From contig NZ_AP038804.1 in the NCBI RefSeq assembly GCF_047159865.1, positions 558,001 to 622,000 on the forward strand: a DNA stretch of 64,000 nucleotides, in the 5' to 3' direction. Below are positions 20,988 through 29,905 of the stretch, in pieces. The position numbers were made by a program, and so were the translations under genes. Below the pieces are notes generated by a model that did no database searches, was not told the DNA's origin, and was given only the letters and a program-made list of their open reading frames with translations. This DNA is from JAIOSF01 sp047159865. GTDB taxonomy: Bacteria > Campylobacterota > Campylobacteria > Campylobacterales > Arcobacteraceae. How positions within the stretch are numbered: the first letter of the stretch is position 1; each line of letters opens with the position of its first letter.

Positions 20988-22601
20988 TTAATTATCAATT
21001 GAATTTATAAGTGTTTTAAACTCCGTATTATTCTTTTTATTCATATAATTATTGTATACAAAATAATTTGCAAGAACTTTTTTCCCATATTTTTTTGTTT
21101 CATCATAAGGTATAAGCTCCATACTTAAAAATGGTTCATACTTACCTTTTTTAAATAATGAACCTTTTAACAATCTTTTTGTAAAACCAATTCCTCCATT
21201 GTAAGCATAAGCTACAAACAAAGGATTTTTTAGATTTTTCTCCAAATAGTTCAAATGATGATTTGCATATTTTAAATTTGTTTGGGCATCAAATTGTTCA
21301 TCTATATAATATGGCTCTTTTAACTCTTTGGCAATTGCTCGACTTAAAAATGGCATAATTTGCATAGTACCTAAAGCATAAGCAGATGAGATAGAAGTTG
21401 GTATAAATCTACTCTCTTGTCTTCCAATTGCATAAACTAAAGATTTTCTATGTACACTTCTCCCCTCCAAATAATTTTCATAAGGCATAACAAAATATGA
21501 TTTTTTATATCGATGATATCTCTCTTTTACAAAAGCTAAGTGACCTAGTGTTTCTTTTGTTGTAAACATATTTTGATATTTATTCAGCTTCTTATCATCC
21601 ATTTTTTTACTTTCTGATAAAATCTTTAACCAGCTAAATGGATCTTTTATATCATAATTTGAAACTACATTTTTATTTTGTTTTAAAGTATACACAATAT
21701 TTTTGTGTTTGGTTCCGAGCATATCATTTGCATATAGTGAATAAATATTTACATCCCAACTTTGAGATAAAAGAGTTAAATACTTTTTATCTTTAGTAAG
21801 TTGATATTGCCAAAAAACAATATTGTCTTTTTGCATTTGATAATATGCTTTGTTATAAGCATTTTCTAAATAAACTAAAGCCAATTGCTCTTTGTTATGT
21901 CTGATTGCATTAATTGCTAAATGAAAAGTAGATTTGTAATCTAATCCTTCTGGATTTAATTTTAAAAGTGATATTTGTGCTTTTCTCATATTTAAGTTTG
22001 TCACAATGAGTTTAATAGTTTGCCTAAATTTTTTATCTTTTTTGAGCTTTGTAAGTAATTTACCTGAAAAATAATGATTGAAGTTTTTCACACGATATGC
22101 ACCACCACATTCATTAAAAGTATCAAAAAAAACTTCTTTGCTACTTTTTTCTAAAATTTTAAATGGCGTGTCTGACTCTAATATTTTTAGTATTTTAGAA
22201 AATTCTGCATATTCTTTCTTTGATTTTTTGATTATTTTACGAAGGTTTACTTTCGATAACTTTGTTGCTTCGTAAGTACTAAGTCCCGCTTCAATACAAT
22301 ATGCTTCTTTATTCAATAAATTTTTTGTGCTTGATCTCATACATTTTTTGTATTCTTGCAGATTGACATCTTTCGACTTGTCAATGTATCTATAAAGTAT
22401 TTGATTGTTTAGATATCTTACTTGTGAAAGTGCTTTATTTGACTCTTCTGCTGTGATGTTTTTATTTAAATATCGCCAAATATAAAAATCTTTGGCAAAA
22501 CTTTTAGGCTGTTTTTCTAGCCATTGCATTGTTATTTTATCATCAGAAAATCCAAAAAGTGTTGTCACAAATATAAGTAAAGATAAGATTAATAATTTCA
22601 T
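20988..22601 (-). CDS. slt: Soluble lytic murein transglycosylase (Slt70-like)
   Basis: 537 residues with a signal peptide (1-17, MKLLILSLLIFVTTLFG), a long alpha-helical superhelix region, and a C-terminal SLT domain with the catalytic Glu in AIGRQESRF, followed by SAYALGTMQIMP and VAYAYNGG. It cleaves the glycan backbone of peptidoglycan in the periplasm to give anhydromuropeptides. Monocistronic. The window also encodes MltA and an MltD-like enzyme. Confidence 0.93.
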   Translation of the reverse strand: MKLLILSLLIFVTTLFGFSDDKITMQWLEKQPKSFAKDFYIWRYLNKNITAEESNKALSQVRYLNNQILYRYIDKSKDVNLQEYKKCMRSSTKNLLNKEAYCIEAGLSTYEATKLSKVNLRKIIKKSKKEYAEFSKILKILESDTPFKILEKSSKEVFFDTFNECGGAYRVKNFNHYFSGKLLTKLKKDKKFRQTIKLIVTNLNMRKAQISLLKLNPEGLDYKSTFHLAINAIRHNKEQLALVYLENAYNKAYYQMQKDNIVFWQYQLTKDKKYLTLLSQSWDVNIYSLYANDMLGTKHKNIVYTLKQNKNVVSNYDIKDPFSWLKILSESKKMDDKKLNKYQNMFTTKETLGHLAFVKERYHRYKKSYFVMPYENYLEGRSVHRKSLVYAIGRQESRFIPTSISSAYALGTMQIMPFLSRAIAKELKEPYYIDEQFDAQTNLKYANHHLNYLEKNLKNPLFVAYAYNGGIGFTKRLLKGSLFKKGKYEPFLSMELIPYDETKKYGKKVLANYFVYNNYMNKKNNTEFKTLINSIDN

Positions 22602-22713
22602 AATATTCCTAGAATTTTTTCAAATCTTAACATTAAAAACTTTAATACTATACTAATAGTTTTTATTAGTATGTTTTAGTTTGAAACCATTATATCTTTT
22701 ATATATTTAATTA

Positions 22714-23262
22714 TTATTTCAAATAAGGTAAGAGTTTTTCTACACAAAGTCCCATTGCAGTAGATTCATATCCATCTACACTTTTGATATATGGTTTACA
22801 AAAACCTTCTACCATTATAGCACCTGCTTTTCCCATACACTCACCACTTGTGATATATTCGTTTAAATCTTCTTCATCGAATTTTTCAAAATGGTATGTT
22901 GTTCGAGAGATATCTTTTATGTAAGTATCTTTTGATTTAAAAATCATACAAGAAATTATAGTGACTTCATTTCCACTTTGAAGTTCTAACATTCGTCTTG
23001 CATCGTCATGATCTTTTGCTTTTCGTAAAAGTTCATTATTGGCAGTGACTACTGTATCAGCTACTAGCAATGGCATATCATCACAACCATATTTTTCATA
23101 TAGTTCATCAAATTTTCCAGTTGTTGCTATATCGACAAATTGTGTTGGATTTGTTGTAGTGATTTGTTCTTCATCAAAGTTTCCACCTTGTTGAACAAAC
23201 TCTACTCCTTGGGATTCAAGGAGTAAAGCTCTTGTTTTAGAATTGGATCCTAGTCTAATCAA
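22714..23262 (-). CDS. maf: Maf-family nucleotide pyrophosphatase, TTG start
   Basis: 182 residues beginning MIRLGSNSKTRALLL, with the catalytic Asp in VADTVV and Maf motifs around EVTIISC. Maf proteins hydrolyse non-canonical or modified nucleoside triphosphates and are linked to septum formation. The start is a TTG without a clear ribosome site, 11 bases after the pta stop; the family N-terminus supports it. A small hairpin at 22651-22671 may end the transcript. Confidence 0.92.
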   Translation of the reverse strand: MIRLGSNSKTRALLLESQGVEFVQQGGNFDEEQITTTNPTQFVDIATTGKFDELYEKYGCDDMPLLVADTVVTANNELLRKAKDHDDARRMLELQSGNEVTIISCMIFKSKDTYIKDISRTTYHFEKFDEEDLNEYITSGECMGKAGAIMVEGFCKPYIKSVDGYESTAMGLCVEKLLPYLK

Positions 23263-23273
23263 GAGATTTGAAC

Positions 23274-24266
23274 TTATTTTTGAGTTGCTGTAATAGCTAC
23301 AAGGTTAGCAATATCTTCTACTGAACACCCTCTTGATAAATCATTTACTGGTTTGCTTAAACCTTGAACGATTGGTCCATGAGCAGCAGCTCCTGCAAAT
23401 CTTTGAACTAATTTGTATCCAATGTTTCCAGACTGTAAATCAGGGAATACAAGTACATTTGCTTTACCAGCTACTTTTGAACCTGGTGCTTTTTTAGCTC
23501 CTATCGCATCTACGATAGCTGCATCTGCTTGAAGTTCACCGTCAAAAGAGAAATCAACTCCTCTTTCTTCTAAAATATCACAAGCATATTGTACTTTATC
23601 AACTAATGGATGTTTTGCAGATCCTTTTGTAGAAAATGATAACATGGCAACTCTAGGCTCTAAACCAACAACAGAAGAAGCAGTAGCAGCTGTAGCACTA
23701 GCGATATCTGCTAATTGCTCAGCATTTGGTTCTGGATTAACAGCACAATCTGCAAATAAGATAAGACCATTGTCTCCAAAACTACCATCAGCTGTTTCCA
23801 TTACAAATGTAGATGAAACAGTATTGATTCCTGGAGCAGTTTTGATAACTTGAATAGCAGCTCTTAAAACATCAGCAGTTGGAGAATTTGAACCAGCAAC
23901 TAAACCATCAGCATCACCTAGTCTTACCATCATACAACCAAAAAATCTAGGCTCTGTAGTCATGATTTCTGTAGCTTCCTCTTTTGTTAAACCTTTTTTC
24001 TTTCTTAGTTCAACTAATTCATCAACATACGCTTCTAAATTGTCAGAAAATTTAGGGTTCACTATAGTTGCACCTTCTATATTTGCTCCACATTTAAGAG
24101 CGTCTGCTTTAATTGTATCTTCATCACCAATTAAAACAACATTTGCTGTTTTTTCTTCTAATACTTGCTGAGTTGCTAAAAGTACTCTTTCATCTTCTGA
24201 CTCTGGAAGTACGATAGTTCTTAGTTCTAGTTTTGCTTTCTCTTTGATATTTTCAATTAATCCCAT
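23274..24266 (-). CDS. pta: Phosphate acetyltransferase
   Basis: Interconverts acetyl-CoA and acetyl phosphate. The 330 residues are the short, single-domain form: IVLPESEDERVL at the start, LVAGSNSPTADVLRAAIQ, GELQADAAIV and VLVFPDLQSGNIGYKL near the end, all characteristic of Pta. The acetate kinase gene usually paired with it is not adjacent. Followed by maf, likely on the same transcript. Confidence 0.94.
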   Translation of the reverse strand: MGLIENIKEKAKLELRTIVLPESEDERVLLATQQVLEEKTANVVLIGDEDTIKADALKCGANIEGATIVNPKFSDNLEAYVDELVELRKKKGLTKEEATEIMTTEPRFFGCMMVRLGDADGLVAGSNSPTADVLRAAIQVIKTAPGINTVSSTFVMETADGSFGDNGLILFADCAVNPEPNAEQLADIASATAATASSVVGLEPRVAMLSFSTKGSAKHPLVDKVQYACDILEERGVDFSFDGELQADAAIVDAIGAKKAPGSKVAGKANVLVFPDLQSGNIGYKLVQRFAGAAAHGPIVQGLSKPVNDLSRGCSVEDIANLVAITATQK

Positions 24267-24292
24267 GTGTTAACCCTTTTTTATTTATTGAT

Positions 24293-24652
24293 CTATTTAT
24301 TTTTTGAAGTTGCATCATTTTTGGCTACAGTTATCTCTTTTTGATATCTATACACCATAAAATCAAACATTTTTGCATTTTGGTTTTTACTAAAGAACAG
24401 TATCATCTCTACAATTCGCCATGAAACTTTATAGAAAGCGACAAATGGTACGAAGTAACTAATTAATGTTTCATATCCTCTATTAGGATAATATTTATCA
24501 ATCTCTAGTTTTAACTCCGCTAAGACTTGATGTTCTTTACTCATTGTATCTACATCTGTAGATTTTAAAATATTTAAAGCAATAATTAAATTTACTAAAA
24601 ACATCATAATGTTTAAACCCCAACCATACATAAATATCTGACTATAATCCAT
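24293..24652 (-). CDS. Small membrane protein, unknown
   Basis: 119 residues from the ATG at 24652, chosen because GGAG lies five bases upstream; the frame is open further. There is one clear membrane helix (residues about 8-28, GWGLNIMMFLVNLIIALNIL) and a second, weaker hydrophobic stretch (YFVPFVAFYKVSWRIVEMIL). The C-terminus is charged. Located upstream of pta, 27 bases away. Not recognised; no function proposed. Confidence 0.65.
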   Translation of the reverse strand: MDYSQIFMYGWGLNIMMFLVNLIIALNILKSTDVDTMSKEHQVLAELKLEIDKYYPNRGYETLISYFVPFVAFYKVSWRIVEMILFFSKNQNAKMFDFMVYRYQKEITVAKNDATSKNK

Positions 24653-24703
24653 ACATTCTCCATTTTGATTTGAATTTTCAGTATATCTAATTATCATTAT
24701 TTT

Positions 24704-24712
24704 TGATATAAT
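24704..24712 (+). promoter_or_regulatory. Extended -10 promoter of ywbE
   Basis: TG-A-TATAAT followed by a short leader with AAGAGG before the ywbE ATG at 24739. No good -35 is needed for extended -10 promoters. Confidence 0.55.
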
Positions 24713-24738
24713 ACAAAAAAAATAAGAGGATTTAAAAG

Positions 24739-24930
24739 ATGAATGGGAAAAATCGTAGCAATATAAAAGCAGGTTTAAAAGTAAATATTGTACTCAAACA
24801 AGATCAAAGAAGTGGTAAACTCACTCAAGGTATTGTAAAAGATCTACTTACAAATTCAGCAACACATCCACACGGAATAAAGGTTCGACTTACAAGTGGT
24901 GAAGTTGGAAGAGTTCAGGAAATTTTATAA
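24739..24930 (+). CDS. YwbE family protein
   Basis: 63 residues with NIKAGLKVNIVLKQDQRSGKL, GIVKDLLTNSATHPHGIKVR and GEVGRVQEIL, which match the YwbE (DUF2196) family of small basic proteins with a KOW-like look. The function is unknown. The gene is complete, with its own promoter, and overlaps or abuts the next gene. Confidence 0.88.
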   Translation: MNGKNRSNIKAGLKVNIVLKQDQRSGKLTQGIVKDLLTNSATHPHGIKVRLTSGEVGRVQEIL

Positions 24931-24937
24931 CTGTATT

Positions 24938-25633
24938 ATGTTATTTGACGGATTTAAAAAAGAGGGAATCGAGTTTTTAAAAGAGTTAGAAAATAACAAT
25001 TCTAAAGTTTGGTTTGAAAATAATAGGCACATTTGGGAAAAATATATTCTAGCACCAAACAAAGCTTTTATCGAAGATATGGGCGATACTTTACAGATTT
25101 TAGTTCCAACAATCAAAGCACTTCCTAAAGTGTCTGGATCACTTTTTAAAATATATAGAGATACTAGATTCAGTAAAGACAAAACACCAATGAAAGATAA
25201 AATAGGTTTACTTTTTTGGCAAGGTTTAGGGCATCGTATGCAAAGTTCTAGCTTTTATATGCACTACACCAAAGAGAACTATTTTGTGGCTTCGGGTATT
25301 CGAGGGTTTAAATCACCTTTATTAAAAACATATAGAAACTATATAAAAGATGAAAAAAACAGAATCTCTTTAGATGCTATTTTGGAAGAGTTAAAACTAA
25401 AAGGTTACGATATTACACAAGAGAAATACAAGCGTATTCCTAAAGACTTTCACGGAGATGAGAGTTATTTATATATGACAAAATTTGATTCGTTATTTGC
25501 TTATAAAGAATATAAAATCGATGAGATATTTTACAGTGTAGAATTACTCGATAAACTATTCAAAACATATGATGATATGAAAGATTTACAACAATGGGTT
25601 TATGAGATGACCCTTACACATAAAGAAAAATAA
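24938..25633 (+). CDS. DUF2461 (TIGR02453) family protein
   Basis: 231 residues from the ATG at 24938, giving the family N-terminus MLFDGFKKEGIEFLKEL; an upstream GTG at 24896 would overlap ywbE. Recognisable blocks are NNSKVWFENNRHIWEKY, SLFKIYRDTRFSKDKTPMKD and KRIPKDF. DUF2461 proteins are widespread and uncharacterised. No signal peptide. The ribosome site is weak. Followed by a methyltransferase 15 bases later. Confidence 0.85.
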   Translation: MLFDGFKKEGIEFLKELENNNSKVWFENNRHIWEKYILAPNKAFIEDMGDTLQILVPTIKALPKVSGSLFKIYRDTRFSKDKTPMKDKIGLLFWQGLGHRMQSSSFYMHYTKENYFVASGIRGFKSPLLKTYRNYIKDEKNRISLDAILEELKLKGYDITQEKYKRIPKDFHGDESYLYMTKFDSLFAYKEYKIDEIFYSVELLDKLFKTYDDMKDLQQWVYEMTLTHKEK

Positions 25634-25648
25634 ACAATAAAGAGAACT

Positions 25649-26569
25649 ATGAAAACAGAAGACTTACAAAAACTATTAGAGAAAAATTCACTTAACCTTA
25701 CACATGAATTCAAAAGACTTTTTCACGGTCGTGGTGCATTGTTTGGTGAGCAATGGAAATTTTTGACAATAGATTCTATTGATACCATTTTGAGTGTTGC
25801 TTTTTATTTTCCTATTGACGAAAATGAAGAGATAGAACTTTTAGAGATGTTAAAAGATTATTTAAGCACTTCTAGACACAACACTTTGGTTTTACAAAAA
25901 AGATATATAGCACAATCTCCAACAGAAGTTTTAGTAGGTAGATTACCAAACGATCTTTTTGTAGTAGAAAACGGACTTAAAATAAAACTCAATTTACAGT
26001 CAAATCTAAATAGTGGATATTTTCCAGATATGAAAAAAGGTAGAGAATACATACAATCAATTTCAAAAGATAAAAAAGTATTAAATCTTTTCTCTTATAC
26101 TTGTGGTTTTAGTATAGCCAGTGTAAGTGGTGGTGCTTCATCTGTTGTTAATATGGATATGGCAAAAAATGCTTTAAATACCGGTCGAGAAAATCACAGA
26201 CTCAATAATCTTGATACAAAAAAAGTCAAATTTCATCCGCATAATATCTTAAAATCATTTTCAAGAATCAAAAAAGATGGACCTTTTGATATCATCATCA
26301 TAGACCCACCTACTCTTCAAAAAGGAAGTTTTGAAGCTACAAAAGATTATGACAAAATCATCAAAAGACTTGATACATTTACCTCATCAAATGCTATCAT
26401 ATTGGCTTGTTTAAATAGTCCAGATTTAGATGAGAATTTTATCATCAATATTTTTAAAGAGTATGCTCCAAATTTTTCATTTGTGAAAAGACTAGATAAC
26501 CTTGAAGAGTTCAAAAGTTTAGATGAGAGTCGAAGTTTAAAAAACCTTATTTTTCAAAAAGAGAGTTGA
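25649..26569 (+). CDS. SAM-dependent methyltransferase, RlmI/RlmK-like
   Basis: 306 residues. The Rossmann methyltransferase core shows motif I VLNLFSYTCGFSIAS, the acidic NMDMAKNAL end of strand 2 and motif IV IIIIDPPTLQKGSF, as in RlmI/YccW-type 23S rRNA methyltransferases. The N-terminal domain is not a clear PUA domain, so the substrate is uncertain; rRNA is the best guess. Likely cotranscribed with the DUF2461 gene. Confidence 0.82.
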   Translation: MKTEDLQKLLEKNSLNLTHEFKRLFHGRGALFGEQWKFLTIDSIDTILSVAFYFPIDENEEIELLEMLKDYLSTSRHNTLVLQKRYIAQSPTEVLVGRLPNDLFVVENGLKIKLNLQSNLNSGYFPDMKKGREYIQSISKDKKVLNLFSYTCGFSIASVSGGASSVVNMDMAKNALNTGRENHRLNNLDTKKVKFHPHNILKSFSRIKKDGPFDIIIIDPPTLQKGSFEATKDYDKIIKRLDTFTSSNAIILACLNSPDLDENFIINIFKEYAPNFSFVKRLDNLEEFKSLDESRSLKNLIFQKES

Positions 26570-26585
26570 TCTCTTTTTAAGAAGA

Positions 26586-27158
26586 TTATTTTATATAGTT
26601 TGAGATGGTTTTTTTTAGTTTTTCTTCTACTATTTTTTCATCTACCTCATCGTTTTCATCTATTATTTTAGCTAACTCTTTATGGAGTTTAAAGTAGTTG
26701 TCTATCTCTTCATCCTCTAGTAATATAAAAACACGATTGTATTTGTTTTTATTTTTTTCTCTTAAAAGCATTAAATTTAAAACAGCTGTTGCAATACCCA
26801 TAGCAACAGAAGACAATATATAACTCATCAATGAATCTTCCATAGTTGGGTTGAGTATAAAATAAATAATGATTACAAACAATGATATATGACCAAAAAA
26901 TATAAAAAAGTATGGCACTTTTTTATTTGAAAGTGTTTCATCAATCTTGTTATTCATCAAAGATACTTTTTTATCAAGCTTAGTATTAAGTCCTTTTAAT
27001 TTTAAAAGTCCCGATAATATCACTTTATGATTGAGAAGTGCAAGTTTTTGTTGTGCTATAAAACTATTGGGCTCAGAACCCAAAAGATGCATATGCGTTG
27101 AAATGTCACTATAACCTTTAATAGAATCAGCTGTTAAATCTATATTTTTATATTTCAA
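26586..27158 (-). CDS. Membrane protein, unknown, TTG start
   Basis: 190 residues. The N-terminal 80 residues are soluble and lysine-rich, then two membrane helices (about 82-102, YFFIFFGHISLFVIIIYFIL, and 112-131) and a strongly charged C-terminal coiled region (ELAKIIDENDEVDEKIVEEK). Start is TTG with AAGGA eight bases upstream. Convergent with the methyltransferase and divergent from ccdA. Not recognised. Confidence 0.65.
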   Translation of the reverse strand: MKYKNIDLTADSIKGYSDISTHMHLLGSEPNSFIAQQKLALLNHKVILSGLLKLKGLNTKLDKKVSLMNNKIDETLSNKKVPYFFIFFGHISLFVIIIYFILNPTMEDSLMSYILSSVAMGIATAVLNLMLLREKNKNKYNRVFILLEDEEIDNYFKLHKELAKIIDENDEVDEKIVEEKLKKTISNYIK

Positions 27159-27258
27159 TTGAATAGTCCTTTTATAGTATAAATAGTTGGGATTTTACAC
27201 TTTTCTTCTTGTGATTTTTCTGATGATTCTTCATTAATATAACAATCAAATCAATCAT

Positions 27259-27287
27259 TTGCTAAAATATATTTTTTATAATATAAT
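27259..27287 (+). promoter_or_regulatory. ccdAB promoter
   Basis: TTGCTA (27259-27264), a 17-base spacer and TATAAT (27282-27287), immediately followed by the operator palindrome. Confidence 0.6.
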
Positions 27288-27309
27288 ATGCGTATAAAGT
27301 ATACGCATA
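27287..27309 (+). promoter_or_regulatory. ccdAB operator palindrome
   Basis: TATGCGTATA-AAG-TATACGCATA: two perfect 10-base arms separated by three bases, directly after the -10 and before the ribosome site. This is where a CcdA-CcdB autorepressor would be expected to bind. Confidence 0.7.
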
Positions 27310-27320
27310 AAGGATACACT

Positions 27321-27566
27321 ATGACAATGGTATATAATAAAGAAGCTAAGAAAAAAAATACAAATTTAAGTATAAATTCTGATTTACTTCAAAAAGCAAA
27401 AGAAAACAATATCAATCTTTCAAGTACTTTGGAAAAAACACTTGAAAATGAAATAAGAGAAAAAGAGATGCAAAAATGGCAAGACTTAAATAAAGATGCA
27501 ATAGATAGCTATAATAAAAGAATTGAAAAAAATGGTTTATTTAACGAATCGTTTAGGAGTTTTTAA
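27321..27566 (+). CDS. ccdA: CcdA-type antitoxin
   Basis: 81 residues from the ATG at 27321 (AAGGA six bases upstream); an in-frame ATG at 27288 lies inside the operator and is rejected. The N-terminus KKNTNLSINSDLLQKAKENN is a ribbon-helix-helix DNA-binding segment, and the C-terminus WQDLNKDAIDSYNKRIEKNG is the toxin-binding tail of CcdA. It should neutralise CcdB and repress the operon. Its TAA overlaps the ccdB ATG (TAATG). Confidence 0.88.
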   Translation: MTMVYNKEAKKKNTNLSINSDLLQKAKENNINLSSTLEKTLENEIREKEMQKWQDLNKDAIDSYNKRIEKNGLFNESFRSF

Positions 27567-27871
27567 TGACACAATTTGATGTTTTTATAAATAAAAATAT
27601 AGATACTAATACACAAATACCTTATCTTTTAAATGTACAAAATGATATTTTAAATAATCTTTCAACTACTGTTGTAATACCACTTATTTCAAATATAAAA
27701 TCTATTTCAAATTTAAATCCAACTTTTGTAATTGAATCCAACAAAGTAATTATGTCTACAACAGAAATAGGTTCTATTCCGATATCTTATTTAGGGGAAA
27801 AAGTATGTTCTTTAACTGATAAAAGAACAGAAATTATCAATGCAATAGACTTTTTAATAACAGGATACTAA
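27566..27871 (+). CDS. ccdB: CcdB-type gyrase toxin
   Basis: 101 residues matching the F-plasmid CcdB pattern: QFDVFINKN, YLLNVQNDILNNL, TTVVIPLI, VIMSTTEIGSIPISYLGEKV and a C-terminal INAIDFLITGY. CcdB poisons DNA gyrase; the last three residues are critical in F CcdB (WGI) and here are TGY, so potency is uncertain. The stop is directly followed by the ligA ATG, so the toxin-antitoxin pair leads the ligase operon. Confidence 0.88.
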   Translation: MTQFDVFINKNIDTNTQIPYLLNVQNDILNNLSTTVVIPLISNIKSISNLNPTFVIESNKVIMSTTEIGSIPISYLGEKVCSLTDKRTEIINAIDFLITGY

Positions 27872-29830
27872 ATGACACAAATACAATACAACGAAAAAGT
27901 AGAACTTTTAATATCATGGTCAAAAGCATACTATGTAGATGACAACCCAATAGCAACAGATGAAGAATATGATATCTTAAATAGAGAGATTCTAGCATAC
28001 GAAAAAGAATATCCTAAACATACACACCCAAACACTCCAACACAAAGAGTTGGCGGTTTAGTTTTAGAAGGATTTGAAAAAGCAAAACATCTTAGCCGTA
28101 TGTGGTCACAAGAAGATATATTTAATACTGGTGAATTAGAAGACTGGATAAAAAGAGCTAGTAAAGTTGTCGATAGACATACTATGTCTTTTGTATGTGA
28201 ACCTAAATTTGATGGTGCTAGTTTAAATATCATTTATGAAAATGGAGTTTTAAAACAAGCTATCACTAGAGGTGATGGAAGTATCGGCGAAGATGTAACA
28301 CAAAATGTAAAAACAATTCACTCTATTCCACTTAGTATTGATTATAATGAGCTTATTGAGATACGAGGTGAGATTGTTATCAAAAAAGATGATTTTGAGA
28401 AGATAAACCAGCAAAGACTCCAAGATGGTGAGCCACCATTTGCAAACCCACGAAATGCAGCTGCTGGAAGTTTACGACAACTAGATAGTGCTATAACTGC
28501 AAAAAGAAAACTCTTTTTTAATGTTTGGGGTATAGGGGAAAACACTTTAGAGTTTGAAAAAAGTAGTGAGGCTATTAGTTTTATTCACTCACTTGGATTT
28601 GCAAAACCACCTATTCAAACACTATGTAAAACTGTTGAAGAGATAGAAGCTGTATATCACGAAATCATCGCCAAGCGTGAGAGTATCTCTATGGGTCTAG
28701 ATGGTATGGTTATCAAAATAGATGACTTGTCAGCTCAAAGTGACTTAGGATATACAGTAAAATTCCCTCGATGGTCTTGTGCATATAAGTTTCCAGCAGT
28801 TGAAAAAACTACAAAAGTTTTAAGTATTGCACTTCAAGTAGGAAGAACTGGAGCTATTACTCCTGTGGCAAATGTAGAGCCAACACTTATCGATGGTTCT
28901 ACAGTTGCAAGGGCTACACTTCATAACTTTGATGAGATTAAAAGACTTGACTTGAAACTAAACGATGAAGTTATTATCATCAAAAGTGGAGATATCATCC
29001 CTAAGATTACAAAGGTATTTACCGATAGAAGAGATGGAACACAAATAGATATCACGCCACCTACAAACTGTCCAGAATGCAATAGTGAACTTTTAGTAGA
29101 AGATATCCTTATCAAGTGTCAAAACCTTGACTGTCCTAGTCGAGTAGTCAATAGTATCATCTATTTTGCTAGTAAAAACTGCATGAACATAGATGGTTTA
29201 GGTATCAAGATAGTTGAGCTTTTAGTAAACAAAAAAAAGATAAAAGATGTTTTAGATTTATATAGTTTAAAATATGAAGATTTAGAAGGACTAGAAAGTT
29301 TTAAAGAGAAAAAAATAAATAACCTTCTAAATGCCATAGCAAATACTAAAAAAACAGAACTTCATAGGGTAGTAAATGCTTTAGGTATTGAACATATTGG
29401 GGAAGTAGCTAGTAAACAAATCTGCCTAGAATTTGGAGCTGATATTTTAAATGTTACTAGTGAACAACTAGAAGCCTTAGATGGTATCGGTGAACAGATG
29501 GCAAATAGTTTACTCGAATTTATCCGAGTAAACAGAGCGCTTATGGAAAAGCTATTTGAAATCATCCAGCCTACTATAGAAAAAAAAGTTGAAATAGATG
29601 AAAACCCATTTAAAGATAAAACAATAGTACTAACAGGGACAATGAGTGTAAGCCGAGGGATAGTAAAAAAAGAGCTCGAATCTCTTGGAGCAAAAGTATC
29701 AGGAAGTGTTTCTAAAAAAACAAATTATCTTATCTACGGTGAAGATGCTGGAAGTAAATATGACAAAGCAGTGAGTTTAGAAGTAAAAACACTTACAGAA
29801 GATGAGATGAGAAAAATATTAGGGGAATAG
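27872..29830 (+). CDS. ligA: NAD-dependent DNA ligase LigA
   Basis: Seals nicks during replication. The 652 residues hold the Ia domain, the adenylation motif with Lys112 in EPKFDG, the OB domain, the zinc finger (CPECNSELL and CQNLDCPSR), helix-hairpin-helix repeats (IDGLGIKIVELL, ALDGIGEQMANSL) and a C-terminal BRCT domain (KDKTIVLTGTMSVSRG). It starts one base after ccdB, so expression probably depends on read-through from the ccdAB promoter. Confidence 0.97.
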   Translation: MTQIQYNEKVELLISWSKAYYVDDNPIATDEEYDILNREILAYEKEYPKHTHPNTPTQRVGGLVLEGFEKAKHLSRMWSQEDIFNTGELEDWIKRASKVVDRHTMSFVCEPKFDGASLNIIYENGVLKQAITRGDGSIGEDVTQNVKTIHSIPLSIDYNELIEIRGEIVIKKDDFEKINQQRLQDGEPPFANPRNAAAGSLRQLDSAITAKRKLFFNVWGIGENTLEFEKSSEAISFIHSLGFAKPPIQTLCKTVEEIEAVYHEIIAKRESISMGLDGMVIKIDDLSAQSDLGYTVKFPRWSCAYKFPAVEKTTKVLSIALQVGRTGAITPVANVEPTLIDGSTVARATLHNFDEIKRLDLKLNDEVIIIKSGDIIPKITKVFTDRRDGTQIDITPPTNCPECNSELLVEDILIKCQNLDCPSRVVNSIIYFASKNCMNIDGLGIKIVELLVNKKKIKDVLDLYSLKYEDLEGLESFKEKKINNLLNAIANTKKTELHRVVNALGIEHIGEVASKQICLEFGADILNVTSEQLEALDGIGEQMANSLLEFIRVNRALMEKLFEIIQPTIEKKVEIDENPFKDKTIVLTGTMSVSRGIVKKELESLGAKVSGSVSKKTNYLIYGEDAGSKYDKAVSLEVKTLTEDEMRKILGE

Positions 29831-29905
29831 TGATTTTTCACAAAAGTCTAAAAATAAGTAAAAAATAGCTATAATAAAATTAAAATGTTACAAAATAGGA
29901 TAAAT

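Noticed and set aside
27288..27320. Upstream ATG for ccdA
   Set aside because: It lies inside the operator palindrome and has no ribosome site; the ATG at 27321 has AAGGA six bases before it.
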